Assembly: GCF_002933355.1 (NCBI RefSeq)
Contig: NZ_PDKU01000005.1
Span: forward strand, 1 to 64,000
Source: Candidatus Pantoea edessiphila
GTDB taxonomy: Bacteria; Pseudomonadota; Gammaproteobacteria; Enterobacterales; Enterobacteriaceae
Direction of reading: 5' to 3'
DNA length: 64,000 bases
Positions 41,585 to 53,103 of the stretch are shown one piece after another (the first letter of the stretch is position 1; the number at the start of each line of letters is the position of its first letter). The position numbers and the translations under genes were made by a program. Under the pieces are notes generated by a model, which was not told the origin of the DNA, ran no database searches, and saw only the letters and a list, made by a program, of their open reading frames with translations.

Positions 41585-42565
41585 TTATTTAAAGTGATCA
41601 AATCCTTTATTATATGATTCTAGGGGTTTTCCATTTTTAAAACAAACTAAACCTTTAGATTTATGTGTAATTCTTCCTATATAAGTATATGGTAAATCAA
41701 GATCATTAAATGCTGTATCTAATTTATGGATATTTTTTTCTGGAATAGTAAAACATAGTTCATAGTCTTCTCCTCCACTTAATGCCCAAGATAAAATTTG
41801 ATTGAATTCAAAATTACTAGTAAGATCGTGTGATAAAGGAATATTATCTAAATTTATATAAGCTCCGCAACTACTATGTTGTAGTATATGACCCAAATCA
41901 GAAATTAAGCCGTCTGAAATATCGATTGCTGATGATGCAATACTTCGCAATGCTTTCCCTTGTTCAATACGAGGCACTGGACGTAAATGGCGTTTAATTA
42001 GTGATCTATATGATTTTGCATTTTTTATTTTTAAGTTATTTTGAAGTAATTGTAAACCAGCTGCACTATCACCTAAATTTCCAGTTACGTAAATTAAATC
42101 ATTTAATTTTGCTCCTGAACGTTTAATCGCACAGCCTTTTGGAATTATACCATAAACATTAAAACCTAAACTTAATGGACCCCGAGTAGTATCTCCACCA
42201 ATAAGTTCTATATTATAATAATTTAATAATTTAAAAAGGCTTTTACTAAAACTAAATAACCATGAATCATTTAATTTAGGTAAAGTTATTGATAATGTAA
42301 CCCAGGTTGGATCTGCTCCCATTGCAGCTAAATCGCTAAGACTCACTGATAAAGCTTTATAAGCTAAATCAGAAGGTTTAATATTATTTAAAAAATGCAC
42401 GTCAGCTACAAATGTATCATTACTAACGGCTAAAATTTGGTTTTTTGGTATTTTTAACAGTGCACAATCATCACCAATTCCTAATTCAATATAATTACTA
42501 TAATTATATGTATTTTTTGTATGATTAAAATATTTTTTTATTAACTCAAATTCACCAGAATTCAT
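41585..42565 (-). CDS. thiL: Thiamine-monophosphate kinase
   Basis: Phosphorylates thiamine monophosphate to thiamine diphosphate, the cofactor used by Dxs. The 326 residues match E. coli ThiL (325). Conserved segments are GIGDDCALL near 27-35, VSNDTFVADVHF near 47-58, ELIGGDTTRGP, SAIDISDGLISDLGH and SGGEDYELCFT. It converges on dxs and is the last gene of a ribD-ribH-nusB-thiL run with short gaps, as in E. coli. Confidence 0.96.
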   Translation of the reverse strand: MNSGEFELIKKYFNHTKNTYNYSNYIELGIGDDCALLKIPKNQILAVSNDTFVADVHFLNNIKPSDLAYKALSVSLSDLAAMGADPTWVTLSITLPKLNDSWLFSFSKSLFKLLNYYNIELIGGDTTRGPLSLGFNVYGIIPKGCAIKRSGAKLNDLIYVTGNLGDSAAGLQLLQNNLKIKNAKSYRSLIKRHLRPVPRIEQGKALRSIASSAIDISDGLISDLGHILQHSSCGAYINLDNIPLSHDLTSNFEFNQILSWALSGGEDYELCFTIPEKNIHKLDTAFNDLDLPYTYIGRITHKSKGLVCFKNGKPLESYNKGFDHFK

Positions 42566-42587
42566 GTTTGATAAATCTCTTAATTAT

Positions 42588-43010
42588 TTATTTTGTACGA
42601 TTTAATCGAATATTCATAGCGGCTTTATCTAACACTCCATTAATGAATTTATAGCTATCTTCACCTCCAAAAATTTTTGCTAATTCAATGCCTTCATTAA
42701 TTGCAACTTTATATGGCATATCATTACATTTGCTAATTTCATATAATGCTATACGTAAAATAGCTTTTTCTATATTACCTAATTGTTTTAATTCACGATA
42801 TAGATATGGTTTCATAAGTTGATCTAAATAATTATTGTTTTTTGTTACTCCAAGCAATAATTTATGAAAATAAACAATATCAATATCAACTATATTTTGT
42901 TCATTTAAAACATATAATTCTATTTCTGATATATCATTTTTAGATAATTGCCAAGAATAAAGCGCTTGTACAGCACATTCACGAGCACGACGACGAGCAA
43001 TAACATTCAT
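42588..43010 (-). CDS. nusB: Transcription antitermination factor NusB
   Basis: All-helical protein of 140 residues (E. coli 139) that binds boxA RNA with NusE/S10 during rRNA operon antitermination. [18 protein letters not shown] at the N-terminus and [20 protein letters not shown] near the C-terminus are diagnostic. It lies 26 bases after ribH and 22 bases before thiL. Its retention is of interest because the rRNA operon here looks split. Confidence 0.96.
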   Translation of the reverse strand: MNVIARRRARECAVQALYSWQLSKNDISEIELYVLNEQNIVDIDIVYFHKLLLGVTKNNNYLDQLMKPYLYRELKQLGNIEKAILRIALYEISKCNDMPYKVAINEGIELAKIFGGEDSYKFINGVLDKAAMNIRLNRTK

Positions 43011-43036
43011 AATGTGATATCTCTCTTATCTGTTAA

Positions 43037-43507
43037 TTAATTTTTAATGATTTTTAATAAATTAATCATTTCAAGAGCAGCTATTGCCGCTTCAGCACCT
43101 TTATTCCCAGCTTTAGTACCAGAACGTTCAATAGCTTGATCAATATTTTCAGTAGTTAATAATCCAAAAGCAATAGGGATACAGCTACTTATTGAAATTT
43201 TAGCAATACCTGAACTGGATTCATGAGCTATATACTCACAATGAGAAGTATTACCACGAATAATAGTACCTAAGGCAATTATTGCGTCATATTTATCCGT
43301 TTTACTTAATACATTAGCTATCAGTGGTAATTCATAAGCACCTGGTACCCAAACGATAGTTATATTTTCATGTTTTACTTGGCCAAGGCGTTTTAGAGAA
43401 GATATTGCACCATCTAGAAGATTATGATTAATGAAGTTATTAAAACGTGAAACAATAATAGCAATATTAGCTTCAGGAGCTGTAATGGTAGCTTCGATTA
43501 CTTTCAT
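43037..43507 (-). CDS. ribH: 6,7-dimethyl-8-ribityllumazine synthase
   Basis: Penultimate enzyme of riboflavin synthesis (named ribE in E. coli), 156 residues as usual. [11 protein letters not shown] near 54-64 and the catalytic H89 in [12 protein letters not shown] are present, as is the phosphate-binding [12 protein letters not shown] near the C-terminus. It lies 79 bases after ribD and upstream of nusB. Together with RibD it indicates that riboflavin is made in the cell. Confidence 0.97.
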   Translation of the reverse strand: MKVIEATITAPEANIAIIVSRFNNFINHNLLDGAISSLKRLGQVKHENITIVWVPGAYELPLIANVLSKTDKYDAIIALGTIIRGNTSHCEYIAHESSSGIAKISISSCIPIAFGLLTTENIDQAIERSGTKAGNKGAEAAIAALEMINLLKIIKN

Positions 43508-43586
43508 GTTGATCCTTTATTGATTAGAATATCAGTTAATTGAATGTTTAAATTTCATTTAATATAAATATATAATATTTAATATA

Positions 43587-44705
43587 TTATATAGATTTCT
43601 GTTCTTCTGGTATTAAAGTCATACGGATATCACTACCTATTTTACATATATCAGTAAATGAAAATTTTGGTGTACTATTTAAATCAATTAAATTTGGTAA
43701 TTTACAAAATCTTATGCTACTGTCACCTAGTATTTTAGGAGCAATATAAATTATTAATTCATCTATCATATTATCTTGAATTAATGCACCAGCAAATTTC
43801 GCACCAGCTTCAACTAATATATTATTAATTTGATTTTTACCTAACAGTAACAACATTTCCGACAAATTAATTTTTTGCTTATTTACAGGTAATATCATTT
43901 GCACTACGTTATTTGGCCAACATTGATTATCATGACTTTGGCGTATTAACCAAGTTTCACCAGGTTGATTAATTATTTTATGCTTAGGTGTAACCTGATT
44001 TTGTCTGTCCATAATTACTCTTATAGGTTGACGTAATAATTTTTGATCGGGTATAAATTCTATATCTTTCTTTAATTGTGGCCAACGTACAGTAAGAAAA
44101 GGATTGTCAGCTAATATTGTATTACTGGTACTAAGTATGGCAGAACTTTGTGCTCTATAACGCTGAACATCAAGACGTGAATGATGTGAAGTAATCCATT
44201 TACTTTGACCATTATTCATTGCAATACAGCCGTCTAAAGATATACCAAATTTTAACTGTACCCAAGGAAATCCAGTAACCATTCTCTTAAAAAATCCACG
44301 ATTAATTTCTTTACTTTCTTTCATCATTAACCCATGACTAACTTTTATGCCAGCTTGCTTAAGAAAAATAAAACCTTTTCCTGATACTTTGGGATTAGGA
44401 TCTTGTGCTGCAACTACTACTCGATCAACTCCAGCATCAATTAATGCCTGACAACAAGGTGGTGTCAATCCATGATGACTACATGGTTCTAAAGTTACAT
44501 ATACAGTAGATCCTCTAGCTTTATCACCAGCTGCATGTAAAGCATGTATTTCTGCATGATTTCCACCTGCTTTTTGATGCCATCCTTCACCTACGATATT
44601 ACCATGCAATACTATTACACAACCTACGTTTGGATTTGGAGTAGTAGTAAAACAACCTCTTTTTGCTAACTTTAAAGCATGTGCCATATATAATTCATCT
44701 GTCAA
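43587..44705 (-). CDS. ribD: Bifunctional riboflavin deaminase/reductase RibD
   Basis: Carries out the deaminase and reductase steps of riboflavin synthesis. The 372 residues compare with 367 in E. coli. The N-terminal deaminase has zinc ligands H50 with E52 (HAEIHALHAAG), C75 (PCSHHG) and C84 (TPPCC). The C-terminal reductase contains VQLKFGISLDG, LTVRWPQ and LVEAGAKFAGALIQ. nrdR, which precedes ribD in E. coli, is absent and replaced by about 480 empty bases. Confidence 0.97.
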   Translation of the reverse strand: MTDELYMAHALKLAKRGCFTTTPNPNVGCVIVLHGNIVGEGWHQKAGGNHAEIHALHAAGDKARGSTVYVTLEPCSHHGLTPPCCQALIDAGVDRVVVAAQDPNPKVSGKGFIFLKQAGIKVSHGLMMKESKEINRGFFKRMVTGFPWVQLKFGISLDGCIAMNNGQSKWITSHHSRLDVQRYRAQSSAILSTSNTILADNPFLTVRWPQLKKDIEFIPDQKLLRQPIRVIMDRQNQVTPKHKIINQPGETWLIRQSHDNQCWPNNVVQMILPVNKQKINLSEMLLLLGKNQINNILVEAGAKFAGALIQDNMIDELIIYIAPKILGDSSIRFCKLPNLIDLNSTPKFSFTDICKIGSDIRMTLIPEEQKSI

Positions 44706-45183
44706 AATATAATCCTAATTAACTTAATATTTTTCTTTAGTGTCATTAATAATAAATCCAAATGTATAATATAAAAAAATAACATGATTAATTTTTAATA
44801 AATTTTTAAATAATATATAATTAAACTTACTGGTTGTTTTCTATTACATTAAATATTCAGCGGTATCACTTAATTTAAATTTATTACCTATGTTTTTATT
44901 ATATTTATACTATGGAGTGATTTTCTAAAAATTATTCTCTTAATAAGCTAATTATTTTAATATTAAAATAAATCATTTATTGTAAATATTTATAATTTAG
45001 TAAAACGTTATTAAATATATTGAAATTTAGAGTACATAATATATTAAAAAATTAAATAATCAATGATTTATATTTTATCATATTAATAAGTTAATAAGAA
45101 ATTAAATTATTTTATATAGATTTATTGATCATAAACACAAAAATTTCAGTATATTTTATTAATTCTATAATTTTTAAAATTTC
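44706..45183. other. Intergenic region, no gene seen
   Basis: About 480 bases of AT-rich DNA between ribD and secF, where E. coli has nrdR, yajI, tsx and yajD. No frame with recognisable similarity and no tRNA. It should hold the ribD promoter near its left end. Confidence 0.55.
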
Positions 45184-46113
45184 TTATTGATATAAAAATA
45201 CTCGATTATTTATACTATGTGCTATCAATGCTAACGATAGAAAAACATAAATTGATGATAATGTCCCAAATATTAAACCAATCAACATAGTTAATGAAAA
45301 ACCTGTTAATAATGAACCACCAAATAATAATAAAATTATTACCATTATTGAAGTAATCAAAGAAGTTATTAACGTACGTTTTAATACTTGATTTAACGAA
45401 ATATTAATTATTTCATAATAAGAAAAAGATTTTATATGCCTTGTGTTTTCTCTAATTCGATCTGAAATAACTATTTTATCATTCAGTGAGTAACCAATTA
45501 CAGACATTAATGATGCGAGGATAGTTAGATCAATTTCTATGTGAAATAAAGATAAAAATCCACAAGTAATAATCAAATCACTAAATAAAGCTACCACTAT
45601 ACCAAATGCAAGATACCAATCAAAACGGAAACCAACATATAACAAAACACTTGCTATTGCACATAAAAGAGCTATCACACCGTTTTTTATTAGGTCTATC
45701 CCAACACTTGGTCCAACAAAATCAATATGATTGATTATTATTTTTTGTTTTATATTTTTATTAATTGCATTAATTAATTTACTAGATAAATCATCGCTGT
45801 TTTTTGAATTAAAATATGAGTGAATTTTTATCATTATACTCTTGCTACCTGCAGTGCTTACTATAGGTTTATTAAAACCAGATTGTATTAAAGTACTACG
45901 TATTAAATTAAGATCAACTGCTGTTTCTAAATTAATCTCTATTACAGTACCTCCGGTAAAATCAACGCCCCAATTAAATTTAATCATAAAAATAAATACA
46001 AAAGAAAATATAATAAGCAATCCTAAGATGAAAAATGCTAATTTATTCCAACGCATAAAGTCAAATATTTTATTTTTTTCATTAAATTCATTAATATAAG
46101 AAATTTGTGACAT
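45184..46113 (-). CDS. secF: Protein translocase subunit SecF
   Basis: RND-type membrane subunit that works with SecD to use the proton gradient for late stages of protein export. The 309 residues compare with 323 in E. coli. One N-terminal helix is followed by the periplasmic P1-like domain with FNWGVDFTGGTVIEI, then five helices including VGPSVGIDLIKNGVIALL and SVIGYSLNDKIVISDRIREN. It follows secD by 10 bases. Confidence 0.96.
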   Translation of the reverse strand: MSQISYINEFNEKNKIFDFMRWNKLAFFILGLLIIFSFVFIFMIKFNWGVDFTGGTVIEINLETAVDLNLIRSTLIQSGFNKPIVSTAGSKSIMIKIHSYFNSKNSDDLSSKLINAINKNIKQKIIINHIDFVGPSVGIDLIKNGVIALLCAIASVLLYVGFRFDWYLAFGIVVALFSDLIITCGFLSLFHIEIDLTILASLMSVIGYSLNDKIVISDRIRENTRHIKSFSYYEIINISLNQVLKRTLITSLITSIMVIILLLFGGSLLTGFSLTMLIGLIFGTLSSIYVFLSLALIAHSINNRVFLYQ

Positions 46114-46123
46114 TAGTGTAATC

Positions 46124-47977
46124 CTATATAGATAAATTTTTAATATTTCTATTGCTGTAAAAAAAATCTATAATGGATTTTGTAAACACAACTAAAGTCA
46201 GCATTGATGTCATTATACCAATGATAGTCATTATAGCAAATCCTCTGACAGAACCAATACCAAATATGTAAAGGATAATAGCCTTGATTAAAGTGGTTAT
46301 GTTTGAATCTATTATACTAGATAAAGCATTCTTATATCCTTTATTAATTGCTTTAGCAATAGCACATCCATTATAGATTTCTTCTTTAATCCGTTCATTG
46401 ATTAAAATATTAGCATCTATAGCTACTGCTAAGCTTAACACAATACCAGCAATACCCGGCATTGTGAGTGTTACGTTTGGAAGTAATGAAGTAATAGCAA
46501 TTATAATAATTAAATTAATTAATAAAGTAGTGACAGAAATTAATCCAAATTTTTTATAAAATAATATCATGAAGATAACACAAGAAAATAAACTAAATAA
46601 ACAAGCTTTTATTCCTTGAGAAATGTTTTTTTGTCCCATTGTAGGACCAATGGTGCGTTCTTCTATAATCTGAATTGGAGTGACTAAAGCACCTGCACGA
46701 AGTAATATTGCTAGTTGACGGGCTGAATTTAAGTTTTTAATTCCAGTTATACGAAAATTATTGCTTACTTGAGATTGAATATTAGCAATGTTAATAATTT
46801 CTTCATTTTTCATTAAAATAGAACTACCTTGAGAATATTTTTTACCACTATCTTTATATTCTATAAATAAAGTTGCAATAAATTTTCCAATGTTGTCTTT
46901 GGTAAAATTAGACATTATATCTCCACCTTTGCTATCTAGAACAATATTAATTTCAGGATTATTATCTTTATCAAGACTGGCAGTTGAAAATGTTATATGA
47001 TTTCCTGTCAATATTACATGCTTATACAACAAAACTGGTTGTCCATTACTTGTATATTTAATTTCAGAATCAAAGGGTATTATATTATGAGATATTAGAT
47101 TTGAATGCATGCTAGTATTTACTAAACGAAATTCCAATGTTGCAGTTGTTCCTATGAGTTTTTTAGCGCTAGAAATGTCTTGAATACCAGGTAAATTAAT
47201 TAAAATATGTTCAAATCCTTGACGTTGAATTGAAGATTGAGATATACCAAGTTGATTAATACGATTTCGTAATATAATAATATTTTGTTGGATAGCATTT
47301 TCACGTAGTTGATTTATATAAGACGTAGATATGTTGATGTTAATGATATTATGATCATTGATGTTAAATAATAATTCTTTATGAATTGATTTTAAATAAG
47401 TCAAGGCTTGATTACAATCATAAAAATTATTAAAAATAATTTTTATATTAAAATTTTTATCACTATATATTTTATTATATAAGATGTTTTTTTGACGTAA
47501 TTCACCTATTAAATTACTAGTTTTCTGATTTATAATATTTTTCACTAGATTTTTTATATCTACTTCAATTAATAATTCTACTCCACCACGAAGATCAAAA
47601 CCTAACTGCATTGGTTTTGCCGATATCCAGTTAAACCAATTGGGTGTAGCCGGAATTAAATTTAGTGAAGTAATATATTTATTTTGTATTCTTTTTTTAA
47701 TTATATCATGTGCTAAAAGTTGTGTATTTAAATCGTTGAGCCGTAATGTAACAATTCCATGTTCTAATGAAATAGATTTATATTTAATTCTATTTTTTTG
47801 TATTACTTCTTTAATAGTACGAAAAACATTTTGATTTACAAAATCACCGTTTTTACTAATAACTTGTACAGAAGGATCTTCCCCATATAAATTAGGAATT
47901 GCATATAATAAACTTACAATTAATATAGTAAATACAAAAATATATTTCCATTTCCAAATTGGATAACGATTTAACAC
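46124..47977 (-). CDS. secD: Protein translocase subunit SecD
   Basis: RND-type partner of SecF with a large periplasmic P1 domain. I place the start at the GTG 47977, giving VLNRYPIWKWKY, which matches the GTG-started E. coli SecD (615); AGAG lies eight bases upstream, while the frame upstream begins with TTG only. The length is then 617 residues. QLGFDLRGGVELLIEVD near 120-137 and the membrane motif VLSLAVAIDANILINERIKEE near 515-535 are conserved. P1 between about 150 and 250 has diverged. Confidence 0.95.
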   Translation of the reverse strand: MLNRYPIWKWKYIFVFTILIVSLLYAIPNLYGEDPSVQVISKNGDFVNQNVFRTIKEVIQKNRIKYKSISLEHGIVTLRLNDLNTQLLAHDIIKKRIQNKYITSLNLIPATPNWFNWISAKPMQLGFDLRGGVELLIEVDIKNLVKNIINQKTSNLIGELRQKNILYNKIYSDKNFNIKIIFNNFYDCNQALTYLKSIHKELLFNINDHNIININISTSYINQLRENAIQQNIIILRNRINQLGISQSSIQRQGFEHILINLPGIQDISSAKKLIGTTATLEFRLVNTSMHSNLISHNIIPFDSEIKYTSNGQPVLLYKHVILTGNHITFSTASLDKDNNPEINIVLDSKGGDIMSNFTKDNIGKFIATLFIEYKDSGKKYSQGSSILMKNEEIINIANIQSQVSNNFRITGIKNLNSARQLAILLRAGALVTPIQIIEERTIGPTMGQKNISQGIKACLFSLFSCVIFMILFYKKFGLISVTTLLINLIIIIAITSLLPNVTLTMPGIAGIVLSLAVAIDANILINERIKEEIYNGCAIAKAINKGYKNALSSIIDSNITTLIKAIILYIFGIGSVRGFAIMTIIGIMTSMLTLVVFTKSIIDFFYSNRNIKNLSI

Positions 47978-47996
47978 AATGATCGCTCTTAACAAA

Positions 47997-48329
47997 TTAT
48001 AATTTTTTTATAGTACCTTTTGGTAAAATAGAAGATATAAAATCACGCTTAATAATTACTTCAGTAGTGTCATTTAATAATATAGTAATATAATCACATT
48101 TTGTTATTTTTATTACCAACCCAACCAAACCACCGTTAGTAATCACTTCATCTCCTTTACTGATTGAATCTATTAATTTTTTATGTTCATTTACACGTTT
48201 TTGTTGAGGACGTAAAATCATAAAGTAAACAATTATACTAAATGTTACTAGCATAATAACTAAAGAATAATAATTTTTCTGAAAACGTTCTCCTGATGCA
48301 GCAAATACATCAGAAATAAAAAAATTCAT
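47997..48329 (-). CDS. yajC: Sec translocon accessory protein YajC
   Basis: Single-helix membrane protein of 110 residues, the E. coli length, associated with SecDF. The start at 48329 is backed by GAGG eight bases upstream and by the match MNFFISDVFAASG to the E. coli N-terminus; the frame extends 7 codons farther without support. Typical sequence is YFMILRPQQKRVNEHKKL and SKGDEVITNGGLVG. The run tgt-yajC-secD-secF is as in E. coli. Confidence 0.96.
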   Translation of the reverse strand: MNFFISDVFAASGERFQKNYYSLVIMLVTFSIIVYFMILRPQQKRVNEHKKLIDSISKGDEVITNGGLVGLVIKITKCDYITILLNDTTEVIIKRDFISSILPKGTIKKL

Positions 48330-48363
48330 TAAATATACCTCACTAATCAAGTATTATTTTTAA

Positions 48364-49485
<1,122 letters not shown>

Positions 49486-49520
49486 TTAGCCTCATAATCA
49501 GCTAAATATTTTTTTAATTA

Positions 49521-50594
49521 CTAATTAAATTTTTCTTGTGGTGCCATAGGATTTTTAGTTATAAACATTGCATCACCATAACTAAGAAAACTATATTTGT
49601 TATGAATAGCTGTTTGATATGCATTCATAGTATGCTGATAACCAGCAAAGGAGGATACCAACATAATCAAAGTGGATTGAGGTAAATGAAAATTAGTTAT
49701 CAAAGCATCTATAATTTTATACTTATAACCAGGATAGATAAAAATATTTGTATAGTCAAAAAATGGTGAAATTATTTTGTTTTCATTTATTTTAGCAGCA
49801 CTTTCAAGCGAACGAACACACGTAGTACCAACAGCTATAATTTTTTTTCCTTGATTTTTACAGTTAATAACTGCATCTGCCACTTCCTGTGATACTTCCA
49901 CGTATTCAGGATGCATATTATGATCTTTGATATTTTTAACTTTAACTGGTTGAAAGGTACTAGAACCAATATGTAATGTAATGAAAGCTATATTGACACC
50001 TTTTTCTCGAAGTTTATTTAATAAAAATTGATCAAAATGTAGTCCAGCAGTAGGGGCGGCGATAGCACCAGGAATAGTACCATAAACAGTCTGGTACAAT
50101 TCTTGATCTAAATTAATATCAGGACGTTTAATATATGGTGGTAACGGCATATGTCCGATATTATTAATAATATCGATTACATTTCGATTATCTTCAAAAA
50201 ATATTTTAAACAACCTACCATAACGCATTATCGATATTGCTTTTACAGTACTTCCATTTTTTTCTAATTGAATCTCCATACCTGGTTTTAATTTATGTGA
50301 TGCTTTCACTTGTGCTAGAACACAGTTATTATCCAATATCTGTTCTATTAATATTTCAATTTTTCCTCCACTAAGTTTTTTCCTTCCAAATATTCTAGCT
50401 GGAATAACACGAGTATTATTTAATATTAATAAATCTCCTGGATTAATTCTATTTGTTATATCACTAAATATGCCATGATTTATAGAACCAGATAATCCAT
50501 TAAGAAATAATAATCTACATTTTCTACGTTGTTTCGTAGGAAAATATGCAATAAGAGACTTAGGTAAGTCAAAATTAAAATTTTTTATTAACAT
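49521..50594 (-). CDS. queA: S-adenosylmethionine:tRNA ribosyltransferase-isomerase
   Basis: Adds the epoxycyclopentane ring to preQ1 in tRNA, the step after Tgt. The 357 residues match E. coli QueA (356). Family hallmarks are [14 protein letters not shown] at the start, [18 protein letters not shown] near 47-64, [13 protein letters not shown] near 174-186 and [18 protein letters not shown] near 305-322. It forms an operon with tgt, as in most enteric bacteria. Confidence 0.97.
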   Translation of the reverse strand: MLIKNFNFDLPKSLIAYFPTKQRRKCRLLFLNGLSGSINHGIFSDITNRINPGDLLILNNTRVIPARIFGRKKLSGGKIEILIEQILDNNCVLAQVKASHKLKPGMEIQLEKNGSTVKAISIMRYGRLFKIFFEDNRNVIDIINNIGHMPLPPYIKRPDINLDQELYQTVYGTIPGAIAAPTAGLHFDQFLLNKLREKGVNIAFITLHIGSSTFQPVKVKNIKDHNMHPEYVEVSQEVADAVINCKNQGKKIIAVGTTCVRSLESAAKINENKIISPFFDYTNIFIYPGYKYKIIDALITNFHLPQSTLIMLVSSFAGYQHTMNAYQTAIHNKYSFLSYGDAMFITKNPMAPQEKFN

Positions 50595-50625
50595 AAAGAT
50601 ATTATATTTATATTAAAAAATATAT

Positions 50626-51936
50626 TCATCTTAAACCTATAATACGATCGGTAATACCAGCAATAATTAGAACTGTAATTGTTGGTAATAACCAGGAAAT
50701 TTCATTTATTAATGGCCAATGAATTAGTAAATTAATTTTACTTTTCAAATCAATGAATTTTAAAGCATCTAAAGTACTAAAAATTAGGCTAATTAGTATA
50801 GTTGGTATAAATACTCTTGTATTATTGTACCACCATGTTAATGTAAAACTTAAGACCACTAGTATGATGCAAGGTGGATAAATAATAGTTAATATTGGAA
50901 TAGAAAGTTTTATTAAAAAATCTAACCCAAGATTTGATATCAACATTGAAAATAAACTCAAAAAGCAAACTAATGATTTATATGATAATTTAAAGTATTT
51001 AGTTACAAAATCTACCCACGCACAAGTCAAACCTACTGCTGTCAATATACAAGCAATAAAAATTAATATAGCAAGGAAAACACTGCCTATATATCCAAAA
51101 GTATTATTCACGTAAACATTTAAAATGGTTGCACCATCTGCATGTTGATTGACTAATCCATTAGTGCTAGAACCTAATTTTAAAAGACCTAAGTAAACTA
51201 TTGTTAAACCAATGCTAGAAATTAAACCTGCCATTATAGTGTAATATACCAATACTTCTGGTTTTTTTATTCCCCTTGATTTAATTGCATTAACAATCAC
51301 AACACCGAATACTAATGCACCTAATGTATCCATGGTTAAATAACCATTAAGGAAACCAGTACAAAATGCAGATTTTTGATAATCTTGAGTAGCTGTAGCT
51401 AAAGTTAGGGAAGTATTATCATGATGACAAATAAACACAGACAAACTAAGAATAATTAATGCAATGATTTTCACTGGAGCAAGAAAATAACCGATAATAT
51501 CTAGTAATTTACTAGGATATAGAGATAGAACAGTTACACATAAAAAATATATTATACTATATAATAACAATGGTGTACCATTGTGGTTATTAACTAAAGG
51601 TAAAAAACCTACTTCAAAAGAAATTGTTGCTGTACGAGGTATAGCAAATAAAGGTCCGATAAGTAGATAACATATTGTTGCTAATATTAAGCCAGCTATT
51701 TTTCCTATAGGAGAGCTAATTACTTCAATACCGCCACCTGATCTTGCTAATGCAATTATAGTACAGATTGGCAAACCAACCGCAGTAATCAAAAAACCTA
51801 TAGCAGCAATCCATATATATTCACCAGATTGAATACCAACCATAGGAGGAAACACTATATTTCCGGCTCCAACAAATAGAGCAAAAGTCATAAAACCAAG
51901 TGCTAAAACATCTCTCAAGGATAATTGATATATCAT
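50626..51936 (-). CDS. brnQ: Branched-chain amino acid transporter BrnQ
   Basis: LIVCS-family sodium- or proton-coupled carrier for leucine, isoleucine and valine, with about twelve membrane helices over 436 residues. LALGFMTFALFVGAGNIVFPP near the start, FLITAVGLPICTIIALA and GLTCAWVDFVTKYF are conserved. I prefer the ATG at 51936 by comparison with the E. coli N-terminus; one at 51966 is also possible and neither has a clear ribosome site. In E. coli it lies a few genes from queA. It is one of the few solute carriers in the window. Confidence 0.93.
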   Translation of the reverse strand: MIYQLSLRDVLALGFMTFALFVGAGNIVFPPMVGIQSGEYIWIAAIGFLITAVGLPICTIIALARSGGGIEVISSPIGKIAGLILATICYLLIGPLFAIPRTATISFEVGFLPLVNNHNGTPLLLYSIIYFLCVTVLSLYPSKLLDIIGYFLAPVKIIALIILSLSVFICHHDNTSLTLATATQDYQKSAFCTGFLNGYLTMDTLGALVFGVVIVNAIKSRGIKKPEVLVYYTIMAGLISSIGLTIVYLGLLKLGSSTNGLVNQHADGATILNVYVNNTFGYIGSVFLAILIFIACILTAVGLTCAWVDFVTKYFKLSYKSLVCFLSLFSMLISNLGLDFLIKLSIPILTIIYPPCIILVVLSFTLTWWYNNTRVFIPTILISLIFSTLDALKFIDLKSKINLLIHWPLINEISWLLPTITVLIIAGITDRIIGLR

Positions 51937-52253
51937 AATATTTATAGTATCAATATTTGTGTTCAAATTAAAAATGATCTTAATTGAAATGTATTATTTT
52001 ATAAATCAAGTAAATTTTTTAAAATAAAATATTGTAATGATTTTTTACAAATAAATAACAACAGCATATATTTAGTTGATGCATTGTATAATTATATTAA
52101 AACTTATAATTTATGATAGTATATATAGCATTGGAAACTGTTTAAAATGATATAATAGTATATCATGAGTATTGAAATAAAAAATACCTAAGACTATAGT
52201 ATAATATTAACTATATTTTTATGGAAGCATTTTTCTAATAGGAAATATATAAA

Positions 52254-53060
52254 TTGAAAAAAAATATTGGTTTCATTGGTGTAGGTAATATAGCACAGTC
52301 AATCATTAAAGGATTATCAAGAAGTGAATATATTGCTCCTTCTCAAATATGGATTTATGATCATAAATTAACAACCAATAAAGAAGTTAGTCTTAAATAT
52401 AAGGTTAATTATACTGAAAGTAATATACAGTTAGTTAAGAAAGTTGATGTTTTATTTATATCATTAAAACCTCATGTAATTCTTAAAGAATTGCAAAATA
52501 TTTCTAATAGTATAAAAGAAAATACAATAATAATATCATTAGCGGCTGGCATTACTATTAATGCAATAGAATCGGTAATTGGAGTTAATCGTAAAATTAT
52601 TAGAGCAATGCCTAATATTAACTCTAGTATTTGTGCAGGTATGACATCAATAACACCAAATTCATTTTTAAATAAATTTGAAATAGATTTAGTAGAATCT
52701 ATATTTAGAAGTTTTAGTGAAACTCATCTTGTAGATGAAAAATTAATTCATTCTGTTATAGGAATAAGCAGTTCCGCTCCAGCATATGTTTTTATCTTGA
52801 TAGAAGCTATGGCTGATGCAGCAGTATTAAGCGGTATGACATATTCAAAAGCATATCAATTTGCTTCACAAGCGGTTAAAGGATCTGCTCAGATGTTATT
52901 AGAGACCAGAAAACATCCAGGAGAATTAAGAAACATGGTATGTTCACCAGGAGGTACAACTATAGAGTCCATCAAGGTATTAGAACAAAAAAACTTCCGG
53001 TCAGCTATAATAGAAGCTGTTTATAAGTGTATATTAAAATCTAGGGAATTAAGTATGTAA
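52254..53060 (+). CDS. proC: Pyrroline-5-carboxylate reductase
   Basis: Last enzyme of proline synthesis, reducing pyrroline-5-carboxylate with NAD(P)H. The 268 residues match E. coli ProC (269). The Rossmann loop GFIGVGNIAQSI lies at 6-17, KIIRAMPNINSSICAGMTS near 112-130, and the catalytic domain contains SSAPAYVFILIEAMADAAV and VCSPGGTTIE. Translation begins at TTG (52254), with AGGA ten bases upstream. It is the last gene of the long E. coli-collinear block. Confidence 0.96.
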   Translation: MKKNIGFIGVGNIAQSIIKGLSRSEYIAPSQIWIYDHKLTTNKEVSLKYKVNYTESNIQLVKKVDVLFISLKPHVILKELQNISNSIKENTIIISLAAGITINAIESVIGVNRKIIRAMPNINSSICAGMTSITPNSFLNKFEIDLVESIFRSFSETHLVDEKLIHSVIGISSSAPAYVFILIEAMADAAVLSGMTYSKAYQFASQAVKGSAQMLLETRKHPGELRNMVCSPGGTTIESIKVLEQKNFRSAIIEAVYKCILKSRELSM

Positions 53061-53103
53061 TATAAAATAAATTTTAATTGATATAAATTAACTTACATGT
53101 TAT

